From assembly GCA_034766995.1 (NCBI GenBank), contig CM068315.1, positions 5,961,111 through 6,025,110 on the forward strand: DNA of 64,000 nucleotides, written 5' to 3'. The notes beneath the pieces are model-generated. The model ran no database searches. It was not told the origin of the DNA and saw nothing but the letters and a program-made list of their open reading frames with translations. Below, piece after piece: positions 9,867 through 22,540 of the stretch. Positions within the stretch are counted from its first letter, which is position 1, and each line of letters begins with the position of its first letter. This stretch comes from Acanthacorydalis orientalis. Taxonomy: Eukaryota > Arthropoda > Insecta > Megaloptera > Corydalidae. The position numbers and the translations under genes are program-made.

Positions 9867-12336
9867 AATGTGATTAGTCAATCTAATCGGGATAACATAA
9901 TTCTACATAACCACAACTTTTGTTAATAAAAATAATTGCTGAGGAGAAAATAAAGTAACACGATCAAATTCAATGATATTTTTATTTCTTAATTTTTTAT
10001 AAACAAATATCCTCTTTATATATAAATCTAAATGCTAATCTAAAGGTTAATGATGCACATCTATAAGAAACTTAATCTATATTCTTATATACTTAAAGAA
10101 TTATGTCGTTTACTGAAAATAAAGATTGAATCTATCTGACTTTCCCATCAATCTTTTATATAAATTATGTTGTTTATTACAAGAAGTTCTATTTTCAAGG
10201 TATTAATCGAAAAACGATAATTATAAAAGCTATGTCTTTTTTTATAAAAATTTAATTTTTTTTCATTGACATTTAAACTGTTCCATTGACTTTCATTTAA
10301 ATCATAACATTTATTCATGTGGGTCATCATATCTTCAGATAGATATTTGTAATTTTTTCAGTAATAATTATTTAAGACAAAATATTTATATATTTGCCAA
10401 TTGTTCTTTGAATTTTTTAAAATCAATCGATTATTTTTTTATAAAAATCCATTTAAACGTTGGACTTGATTATGGAATAATTTCTTTAAAATATACTTCA
10501 TTTAATTCTTGTTAATTGGTGTATCTTTCTACATTCGTTATGATTAACGAAATAGATACAATTAAAAAGATTGGATCGATAAACTCTCTCTCTATTTATA
10601 TATACATAATCTTTTAGTTAAAGGTGAATAATATAATACTAAAAAAACACAGAGGTGAGGCTATCAATGCTCTGTTATTTATAATAAATATATTGTATTA
10701 GCATCGTTGTGCTCGTTAAAAAAAAGTGTATAGATTTAATGTAAGCTTGTGACAGAACAGATTAGAGAATGAAATACAGGGTTCAAAATAAATATAAAAC
10801 TAAGTATTACAATAGTGTTAAGTCCGAACTGATATAAGTTGAAATATTTTTGAAATCATTTTAAAAAGAATTTCGTTGAATACACATTTTAATTAAAGTG
10901 AATTTAAATTTATAAATAAATAATAATTAACAACAGAAGATTGATATTGAATAAAAACTGTGTAGAAAAATTAAAAAAAAAATGTAGCATTTCAGCATTT
11001 GGATTTTCCATGAATATTATATTTTTATGCAAAAAATAATTGTATTTTTATCATATTTAATTTAATTACATATGTATACGTTTATGTTGTTTATTGTAGT
11101 TACTTAATAATTGATAATTTTCAGTTGTAAAGATAATGTAATATTTATGAATTTGTTTAATAATTCAAAAACACTCATCTTTTCTAATTTCTAAAAAACA
11201 AACAATTCTAAAAACGTTCCGAATTAAAAGCTACAGTAATCAAATTAATTTTCTAACAGAAATCCTAATTGTATAAAATGAAATTTAATTATGACATCAT
11301 TTATATTCAGAATATACAGAGAAATTTTCAAGTTAAATTAAAATTTTATTATTTTTTCAACACGCTCAATCAATTTTTAAGTTTTTTTCAATTTATTTTG
11401 CTTTCATAAGATTCAGTTAGTCTTTCAAAATCAGTGATCTGAGAAATTCATATCACATTTTGTATGTTTATCAAACCAAAATCAATATTGTTTTAATGTT
11501 CAATAAAATTTAAACATTCGTACAAAACATTCGCAAGTTTGATTCAAAACTTTAGAACTCTCATTGTGTATTATATTTATTTTAACCTTACTTATATCAA
11601 TAATTGATATTTTATAATATTTCAATTTCATGTAACAGTTAAATATGCTATGATGTCTTGCATATATATTTAAATAACTTTATATTTGTTCTGTCACATT
11701 CTGAGTGGTGATTTAGAGCAAAATGAATAAAAATATAATGTTTCTTTGTTGACATAATTATATTTTCCTTAAGTAAGTCTATGTTTGTTGAATTAGCTTA
11801 GTAATAGTTTATATTATCGTGAACATATTCTATTCAAGTCTCTGGGCCTATTCGATTTTTAAATTTTCATTAAAATTTAAAATGTTTTATGCAGTCAAAG
11901 AATTAAAAAATGAAGTTATCAATTTATGTTAAACTTAATCGAAACAATTGTAACTTCATTTCTTAACTGTTTTATTTTGTACGTGTTGAATTTTTTTCGT
12001 ATTAGTATTATTTGATAAATGATGATAGTGTACTTAAAATTTATTCTTCTTAGGTAACTAAACTAAACACGTTTTCATTTCAATTATAAATAGTGAAATA
12101 AAAAATGTCAGCAATTTATCATATATAAATATTAACCTTTTATTGAATACAATGATTACTGTGTTACAAACATCACTTATAGCTTCTGAATTTTAAGCTT
12201 ATGATATTTGTGGTATATTTTATTATATTAAATCAAGCCCAACATTAGGATATATTTAGTGAATATTTAATATTTTTTGTTAATCTTGTGCTCTTGATTC
12301 AGTTATTTTATATATATTTTTATTTACTAATTTATT

Positions 12337-12338
<2 letters not shown>

Positions 12339-12395
<57 letters not shown>
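12339..12395. repeat. (TA)n microsatellite
   Basis: About 57 bp of pure TA. Confidence 0.95.
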
Positions 12396-12397
<2 letters not shown>

Positions 12398-12920
12398 CAA
12401 ATTATAAAAAAGAATCAATTGTATGTTGTTATTTGCATTAATTAGTAATGAATATGAATGCTTTTCATTATATATTCTTATATAAAATATTCTTAAATGA
12501 ATCGAATTTTCGGTAATCATGCAGGTTTTGGTACCGTGTTTAGTCAGGTAGTTGACTACCTTTATTCATTTCAAATTCAATGAGAATTTTTTTTTTATCT
12601 ATTGGAAATCAATTTGGTAAGATACTTTTTTAAAAAATGTGTTTAACTCTCCCGTTTCAATATAGTAAACTCAGTTGACAGCGTGTTTTTATTTACAAAT
12701 ATCTTTAAGATGATCCTCTCAAATTTGGTTACAGAAATTTCAAGTGCGATCTTGTATTACTATTTTTTCAATGTGAAATTATTATTATTATAATTCTATC
12801 CCTGATTTAAAATTATCCCTTTTAATTAATTTGAATGGATAACTGGTCTAATGTTTTCAATAAGAGTATTTTTATAAGTTTTATTTAATGAAACATTCCA
12901 AACAGTTCATATGATTAAAT

Positions 12921-12937
12921 ACATATGCATATATACA

Positions 12938-13006
<69 letters not shown>
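12921..13006. repeat. (GT)n/(TA)n microsatellite
   Basis: ACAT and GT units followed by about 57 bp of TA. Confidence 0.95.
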
Positions 13007-13010
<4 letters not shown>

Positions 13011-13560
13011 AAAATATATGATTTATAATCACTTTCTAGTTTTTAATATTTTTTTATTAGTGAATTTCATTTGTAAAATTCTTTTGACAATTCAATGCTA
13101 ATACAACCATTTATGTAAGATGTGACATATAAGGTGACTAATAAAATAGTTTATTTTAGATAATAATCAATACAATCTACAGTCTGAACTGTTAATGAAA
13201 AATAACTTCTAATTACTGCAAATAATACAATGCATATTATATTTATCAAATGTCATTGCATATTTAGCATGGAAGTTCATCGCGAATCGTCAATAGATTA
13301 GAAAATTTATTTCATTAATTCGTATATTCAAAAAAAATTATATATATATATATATTTATATATGTATTGATTCATTGTTAAATATTTAAATTATTCAATA
13401 AGAATGCCATAGGTACATAATAATTTATTAACAAAATACATTAAACATGTATGTTTAATCTGACTAGGATTTAACTAGAAAGTTTAATTAATTTAGAAAA
13501 TAATGGATAGCAAAACATATGGAAAATATATCTTTTAATTTATTGATGTGTTTAATTTTG

Positions 13561-14050
13561 TACATACATACACACAACACACATACATACACACACACCA
13601 TACATACACACACACCATACATACATACACACACCATACATACATACACACACCATACATACACACACCATACATACACACACCATACATACACACACCA
13701 TACATACACACACCATACATACACACACCATACATACACACACCATACATACACACACCATACATACACACACCATACATACACACACCATACATACACA
13801 CACCATACATACACACACCATACATACACACACCATACATACACACACCATACATACACACACCATACATACACACACCATACATACACACACCATACAT
13901 ACATACACACACCATACATACATACACACACCATACATACATACACACACCATACATACATACACACACCATACATACATACACACACCATACATACACA
14001 CACCATACATACACACACCTTACATACACACACCATACATACACAAACAC
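13561..14050. repeat. Minisatellite, 15-bp unit
   Basis: Tandem CCATACATACACACA units of 15 bp, with 19-bp variants carrying one extra CATA, mainly at about 13600-13660 and 13895-13990. Because 15 is divisible by 3, all frames stay open and yield long Tyr-Thr-His or Cys-Val repeats; these are not genes. Confidence 0.95.
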
Positions 14051-14116
14051 ACATACATACACAAACACACACACATACACACACAAACATCCAGACACAC
14101 TCACGGAACATATACA

Positions 14117-14546
14117 CACACACGTAACATATACACACACACGTAACATATACACACACACGTAACATATACACACACACGTAACATATACACACACACG
14201 TAACATATACACACACACGTAACATATACACACACGTAACATATACACACACACGTAACATATACACACACACGTAACATATACACACACACGTAACATA
14301 TACACACACACGTAACATATACACACACACGTAACATATACACACACACGTAACATATACACACACACGTAACATATACACACACACGTAACATATACAC
14401 ACACACGTAACATATACACACACACGTAACATATACACACACACGTAACATATACACACACACGTAACATATACACACACACGTAACATATACACACACA
14501 CGTAACATATACACACACACGTAACATATACACACACACGTAACAT

Positions 14547-14560
<14 letters not shown>
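14117..14560. repeat. Minisatellite, 19-bp unit
   Basis: About 22 copies of GTAACATATACACACACAC (19 bp), nearly identical, with one 17-bp copy near 14224-14240. It directly follows the 15-bp array through a short CA-rich junction. The two arrays probably grew from one CA/TACA tract. Confidence 0.95.
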
Positions 14561-14601
<41 letters not shown>

Positions 14602-15522
14602 CATGTGTATGTATATGAATAACAATAAATACCAATTTTGAATAGAATGTATTACAATTTGCATAAAATTTTAGATTATTCAAAGTGATATGAGTACTAT
14701 TCAATTCTTTGAAAACTGAAACGAACAGATAGTATAATACAAAGTAACAAAACGAAATAAAGAACAATGAAAGTAGTTATTATTATTTAGTCTTTCTTCA
14801 ATTAATAAGTAGTCTTTTTAAACATGTTAATATGAAGTAATTTATTAATGAAATCTGTTTTTGCGAATAGCTTATTGATCAAAAATAAATTATGTAGAAA
14901 AATGAATTTATTTGATTTTTCTCTTTTAAACCAAAGTAATCAAGTTGAAACAAAATCAATAAAATTTTTAATTGCAATCAATTTATAAATAATGAAATTA
15001 CAAATTATAATATATTTTATATTCACTACTTTTTTAAAATTGTTATAATTATTTTATTGATTGGAAATTATATGTAAATACTAGGAGAATCATTGTAATA
15101 TTGATTAACGCACATATTAATAATCTGTATATGAAACTGAAATTTGAAAATTAAATGGTAAAAAGAAAGTAATTACACTAGAAGATATTTTCAGTTATAA
15201 AAGCAATAATTGTATAAGGAAAAAGTCATATTTAATTAATCATTCAAGTAACTAAGTAGTAGTGTTTTTCTCTATATATTGATATTGTTAAAAACTTTTA
15301 TTTAAAGAAAATGTTATCTATAGACTATGATTCATTTTGATTGAAAAATAGGTTTCATTTATATATTTTATGGTTAATTATATACATTTTTATATAATTT
15401 TTTATATAAAACTCATATTAGAAAAAAAACTTCTTTGTATTATATTACCTGAATGTATTTCAATTGATCAGAAAATAATAATTGTTACAAAATTGATTCC
15501 ATGCTAATGTTTTTAATGAATA

Positions 15523-15535
15523 AATATATACATAT

Positions 15536-15605
<70 letters not shown>
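15523..15605. repeat. (TA)n microsatellite
   Basis: TATACA start then about 65 bp of pure TA. Confidence 0.95.
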
Positions 15606-15609
<4 letters not shown>

Positions 15610-15849
15610 TAATTATGACCACATTTTTATATCATTTGTATGCATTATACCATAAGATATAATAAATTTCAAATATGGTATATAACTTTTGTTTTAAATT
15701 CATATATAATTGTTAACTACATACAGCCAAAAATATTTATTAACTACAACTCAAAATAAAAAATACAAATATATTATAGCCTTTTTCTTTCCATTTCCCT
15801 CATAATGAAATAATAAAAAATACATTATTGATATGCAATAAAAGTGTGG

Positions 15850-15854
<5 letters not shown>

Positions 15855-15903
<49 letters not shown>
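15855..15903. repeat. (TA)n microsatellite
   Basis: About 49 bp of pure TA. Confidence 0.95.
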
Positions 15904-15905
<2 letters not shown>

Positions 15906-16204
15906 ATTAATTTATTTAAATTAAATAATAAGTAAATGATGCTTTTGATAAAAAAAAATGCTTAATAAATAAATGGTTTCAGTACATGCAAATACAACTG
16001 TGAAAAAGTGGAATGTCTAAATCGTACATAAGTGTAAATCCTCTATGTCCATGTATATTCTATGTATGATCATGTGGTAATCCACGCACGTGTTCTTTTC
16101 AAAAATTGGTTATGTTCAACATTTGAAAACTGTCATTAGGTGAGTCTTTTGTTTTACTAATTTATTTCTCTTCATATTACAACATGAATGGGTTTTTAAA
16201 TGCG

Positions 16205-16206
<2 letters not shown>

Positions 16207-16249
<43 letters not shown>
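16207..16249. repeat. (TA)n microsatellite
   Basis: About 42 bp of pure TA. Confidence 0.9.
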
Positions 16250-16252
<3 letters not shown>

Positions 16253-16298
16253 AATATTAAAGATAAAAATTAAAGATTGCCAATAAATAGTTTAAAAC

Positions 16299-16642
<344 letters not shown>

Positions 16643-17049
16643 TATTAATAGAGAGAGAGACGCTCACACTAATAAAAAATGAATTAGCACAGTAAAGATT
16701 TTTAGATTTTAATATGTTTCTAATTTCAGTGTTAAATTACTTTAATGAACAATTTTTTGTTTTCTTCCAATCAGCATATATACTTCAATCGATGTCACTA
16801 AACAAATAACAAATTTAAATTAATAAATTATAAAACTTTTAATAAAGAGCTGTCGTCTATGATGTTTATTGATTTTTCAATCTAAAAAAACACTAATGAA
16901 TGCACAAATACATTGTTCATTGACACATCTAATCTGTTTGAGAACACAACAACTGACAATCTTTTTGTTTTCTTATTACAAGTGTTATAAGCTATCTATC
17001 TTTTCATCAATTTTGTATCAGCGCTACCTTTTGTCTTATTATAATCTGA

Positions 17050-17080
17050 AATGATTTGTGGCTTATTGTCACAAATCATT
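17050..17080. other. Perfect 11-bp inverted repeat at the satellite's left flank
   Basis: AATGATTTGTG (17050-17060), loop GCTTATTGT, CACAAATCATT (17070-17080). It lies about 50 bp before the first repeat units. No role is known. Confidence 0.7.
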
Positions 17081-17129
17081 AAGTATCAGTGACACGCAAG
17101 GTCTATACTTTTATCTAAGGCACACACAC

Positions 17130-17600
17130 AAAATATCCAAATTGTTAAATATCTGGCAACTGATTCATACTGGTCGATGCATATTTTAGTGTTCTATATC
17201 ATATCTAAGACAAAATTAAGATCGGTCCATAATGGGTACCGAAAATGTCGAAAAACACGTTTTTCTTGTCTAAAATATCCAAATTGTTTCAAACCTGGCA
17301 TACCTATCGACGCGTATTTTAATTCTATATCATATCTCAGATAAAATTAACATCGGCCCGTAATGAACACCGAAAATTTCGAAAAAACCGCAAAAAAACA
17401 CGTTTTTCTCGCCTAAAATATCCAAATTGTTTAAAATCTGGCAACTAATTAATATCGGTCGATGCGAATTTTAATATCCTTTATCATATCTTAGACAAAA
17501 TTAACATCCGTCCATAATAGACACCGAAAATGTCCAAGAAACCGTAAAAAACATGTTTTTCTTGCCTAAAGTATTCTAATTGTTTAAAATCCGCCAACTA
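17130..17600. repeat. Tandem repeat of ~143 bp, about three degenerate copies
   Basis: The landmark AAAATATCCAAATTGTT recurs at 17130, 17272 and 17415, with a diverged copy at about 17568, giving spacings of 142, 143 and 153 bp. Other shared parts are CATATCT.AGA.AAAATTAA and ACCGAAAAT.TC. It lies immediately before the 155-bp array and may be a distant relative of it. Confidence 0.85.
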
Positions 17601-20600
17601 ATTCATACAACTATTACATGGTGTGCTTGTGTGTAATGTTCCAAAAAGGTCTAATTTTGCTCAAAAAAACATTTTTTGACCAGTTTTCTGGCTATAATTA
17701 GTCGAATTTAAGTACGACACGGCTAACGTCGCACATCGTTAGATGCGTCTTAAAATTATCTATCACGTGGTGTGCAGTCCAATTAGATTATTTGCCAAAA
17801 AGACCTATTTTTCAACCGGTTTTCGCCCATAAGTAGTCGAAGATAGGCCCGAAACGGCTAATGTCGCACATCGTTAGATGCGCCTTAAAATTATCTATCG
17901 CCTGGTATGCAACTCGATTCGATTATTGCCCAAACAGACCTAATTTTGCCCAAAAAACCCATTTTTCAACCGGTTTTTCGGCCATAAGTAGTCTAAATCA
18001 AGCCCAAAACGGCTAATGTCGCACATCGTTAGATGCGTCTTAAAATTATCTATCGCGTGGTGTGCAATTCGATCCGATTATTTGCCAAAAAGACGTAATT
18101 TTGCCCAAAAAACCTATTTTTCAACCGGTTTTTCGGCCATATGTAGTCGAAAATAGGCCCGATACGGCTAATGTCGCACATCGTTAGATGCGTCTTAAAA
18201 TTATCTATCGCGTGGTATGCAATTCGATTCGATTATTGCCCAAACAGACCTAATTTTGCCCAAAAAACCCATTTTTCAACCCGTTTTTCGGCCATAAGTA
18301 GTCTAAATTAAGCCCAAAACGGCTAATGTCGCACATCGTTAGATGCGTCTTAAAATTATCTATCGCGTGGTGTGCAATTCGATCCGATTATTTGCCAAAA
18401 AGACGTAATTTTGCCCAAAAAACCTATTTTTCAACCGGTTTTTCGGCCATATGTAGTCGAAAATAGGCCCGATACGGCTAATGTCGCACATCGTTAGATG
18501 CGCCTTAAAATTATCTATCGCGTGGTGTGCAATTCGATCCGATTATTTGCCAAAAAGACGTAATTTTGCCCAAAAAACCTATTTTTCAACCGGTTTTTCG
18601 GCCATATGTAGTCGAAAATAGGCCCGATACGGCTAATGTCGCACATCGTTAGATGCGTCTTAAAATTATCTATCGCGTGGTATGCAATTCGATTCGATTA
18701 TTGCCCAAACAGACCTAATTTTGCCCAAAAAAACCATTTTTCAACCGGTTTTTCGGCCATAAGTAGTCTAAATTAAGCTCAAAACGGCTAATGTCGCACA
18801 TCGTTAGATGCGTCTTAAAATTATCTATCGCCTGGTATGCAATTCGATTCGATTATTGTCCAAACAGACCTAATTTTGCCCAAAAAAACCATTTTTCAAC
18901 CGGTTTTTCGGCCATAAGTAGTCTAAATTAAGCCCAAAACGGCTAATGTCGCACATCGTTAGATGCGCCTTAAAATTATCTATCGCGTGGTGTGCAATTC
19001 GATTCGATTATTGCCCAAACAGACCTAATTTTGCCCAAAAAACTTATTTTTCAACCGGTTTTTCGGCCATAAGTAGTCGAAAATAGCCCCGAAGCGGCTA
19101 ATGTCGCACCTCGTTAGATGCGCCTTAAAATTATCTATCGCGTGGTGTGCAATTCGATCCGATTATTTGCCAAAAAGACGTAATTTTGCCCAAAAAACCT
19201 ATTTTTCAACCGGTTTTTCGGCCATATGTAGTCGAAAATAGGCCCGATACGGCTAATGTCGCACATCGTTAGATGCGTCTTAAAATTATCTATCTCATGA
19301 TGTGCAATTCGATCCGATTATTTGCCAAAAAGACCTAATTTTAACCAAAAAACACATTTTTCAACCGGTTTTTCGCCCATAAGTAGTCGAAAATAGGCCC
19401 GAAGTGGCTAATGTCGCACATCGTTAGATGCGTCTTAAAATTATCTATCTCATGATGTGCAATTCGATCCGATTATTTGCCAAACAGACCTAATTTTAAC
19501 CAAAAAACCCATTTTTCAACCGGTTTTTCGGCCATAAGTAGTCTAAATTAAGCCCAAAACGGCTAATGTCGCACATCGTTAGATGCGCCTTAAAATTATC
19601 TATCGCGTGGTGTGCAATTCGATTCGATTATTGCCCAAACAGACCTAATTTTGCCCAAAAAACTTATTTTTCAACCGGTTTTTCGGCCATAAGTAGTCGA
19701 AAATAGCCCCGAAGCGGCTAATGTCGCACCTCGTTAGATGCGCCTTAAAATTATCTATCGCGTGGTGTGCAATTCGATCCGATTATTTGCCAAAAAGACG
19801 TAATTTTGCCCAAAAAACCTATTTTTCAACCGGTTTTTCGGCCATATGTAGTCGAAAATAGGCCCGATACGGCTAATGTCGCACATCGTTAGATGCGTCT
19901 TAAAATTATCTATCTCATGATGTGCAATTCGATCCGATTATTTGCCAAAAAGACCTAATTTTAACCAAAAAACACATTTTTCAACCGGTTTTTCGCCCAT
20001 AAGTAGTCGAAAATAGGCCCGAAGTGGCTAATGTCGCACATCGTTAGATGCGTCTTAAAATTATCTATCTCATGATGTGCAATTCGATCCGATTATTTGC
20101 CAAAAAGACCTAATTTTAACCAAAAAACCCATTTTTCAACCGGTTTTTCGCCCATAAGTAGTCGAAAATAGGCCCGAAGTGGCTAATGTCGCACATCGTT
20201 AGATGCGTCTTAAAATTATCTATCTCATGATGTGCAATTCGATCCGATTATTTGCCAAAAAGACCTAATTTTAACCAAAAAACCCATTTTTCAACCGGTT
20301 TTTCGCCCATAAGTAGTCGAAAATAAGCCCGAAGTGGCTAATGTCGCACATCGTTAGATGCGGCTTAATATTATCTATCTCATGATGTGCAATTCGATCC
20401 GATTATTTGCCATAAAGACCAAATTATGCCCAAAAAACCTATTTTTCAACCGGTTTTTCGCCCACAAGTTGTCGAAAATAGGCCCGAAGCGGCTAATGTC
20501 GCACATCGTTAGATGCGTCTTAAAATTATCTATCTCATGATGTGCAATTCGATCCGATTATTTGCCAAAAAGACCTAATTTTAACCAAAAAACCCATTTT

Positions 20601-22540
20601 TCAACCGGTTTTTCGCCCATAAGTAGTCGAAAATAGGCCCGAAGTGGCTAATGTCGCACATCGTTAGATGCGTCTTAAAATTATCTATCTCATGATGTGC
20701 AATTCGATCCGATTATTTGCCAAAAAGACCTAATTTTAACCAAAAAACACATGTTCAACCGATTTTTCGCCCATAAGTAGTCGAAAATAGGCCCGAAGTG
20801 GCTAATGTCGCACATCGTTAGATGCGTCTTAAAATTATCTATCTCATGATGTGCAATTCGATCCGATTATTTGCCAAAAAGACCTAATTTTAACCAAAAA
20901 ACACATTTTTCAACCGGTTTTTCGCCCATAAGTAGTCGAAAATAGGCCCGAAGTGGCTAATGTCGCACATCGTTAGATGCGTCTTAAAATTATCTATCTC
21001 ATGATGTGCAATTCGATCCGATTATTTGCCAAAAAGACCTAATTTTAACCAAAAAACCCATTTTTCAACCGGTTTTTCGCCCATAAGTAGTCGAAAATAG
21101 GCCCGAAGTGGCTAATGTCGCACATCGTTAGATGCGTCTTAAAATTATCTATCTCATGATGTGCAATTCGATCCGATTATTTGCCAAAAAGACCTAATTT
21201 TAACCAAAAAACCCATTTTTCAACCGGTTTTTCGCCCATAAGTAGTCGAAAATAGGACCGAAGTGGCTAATGTCGCACATCGTTAGATGCGTCTTAAAAT
21301 TATCTATCTCATGATGTGCAATTCGATCCGATTATTTGCCAAAAAGACCTAATTTTAACCAAAAAACCCATTTTTCAACCGGTTTTTCGCCCATAAGTAG
21401 TCGAAAATAGGCCCGAAGTGGCTAATGTCGCACATCGTTAGATGCGTCTTAAAATTATCTATCTCATGATGTGCAATTCGATCCGATTATTTGCCATAAA
21501 GACCAAATTATGCCCAAAAAACCTATTTTTCAACCGGTTTTTCGCCCACAAGTTGTCGAAAATAGGCCCGAAGCGGCTAATGTCGCACATCGTTAGATGC
21601 GTCTTAAAATTATCTATCTCATGATGTGCAATTCGATCCGATTATTTGCCAAAAAGACCTAATTTTAACCAAAAAACCCATTTTTCAACCGGTTTTTCGC
21701 CCATAAGTAGTCGAAAATAGGCCCGAAGTGGCTAATGTCGCACATCGTTAGATGCGTCTTAAAATTATCTATCTCATGATGTGCAATTCGATCCGATTAT
21801 TTGCCAAAAAGACCTAATTTTAACCAAAAAACACATGTTCAACCGATTTTTCGCCCATAAGTAGTCGAAAATAGGCCCGAAGTGGCTAATGTCGCACATC
21901 GTTAGATGCGGCTTAAAATTATCTATCTCATGATGTGCAATTCGATCCGATTATTTGCCATAAAGACCAAATTATGCCCAAAAAACCTATTTTTCAACCG
22001 GTTTTTCGCCCACAAGTTGTCGAAAATAGGCCCGAAGCGGCTAATGTCGCACATCGTTAGATGCGTCTTAAAATTATCTATCGCGTGGTATGCAATTCGA
22101 TTCGATTATTGCCCAAACAGACCTAATTTTGCCCAAAAAACCCATTTTTCAACCGGTTTTTCGCCCATAAGTAGTCGAAAATAGGCCCGAAGTGGCTAAT
22201 GTCGCACATCGTTAGATGCGGCTTAAAATTATCTATCTCATGATGTGCAATTCGATCCGATTATTTGCCAAAAAGACCTAATTTTAACCAAAAAACACAT
22301 GTTCAACCGATTTTTCGCCCATAAGTAGTCGAAAATAGGCCCGAAGTGGCTAATGTCGCACATCGTTAGATGCGGCTTAAAATTATCTATCTCATGATGT
22401 GCAATTCGATCCGATTATTTGCCAAAAAGACCTAATTTTAACCAAAAAACACATTTTTCAACCGGTTTTTCGGCCATAAGTAGTCGAAAATAGGCCCGAA
22501 GTGGCTAATGTCGCACATCGTTAGATGCGTCTTAAAATTA

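Larger units (their letters stand above)
7466..13560. other. AT-rich intergenic DNA with microsatellites
   Basis: Apart from the CRE-like sites and the microsatellites listed separately, I see no supportable gene. The open frame at 7992-8300 is Ile/Tyr/Phe-rich, runs into a (TA/TACA) tract and lacks any domain. The frames at 9498-9695 and 10148-10330 are short and AT-driven. Confidence 0.7.

Noticed and set aside
13488..14767. Open frames of 154-410 residues across the CA-rich minisatellite, on both strands
   Set aside because: Pure translations of 15-bp and 19-bp repeats (Tyr-Thr-His or Cys-Val runs), open in several frames at once.
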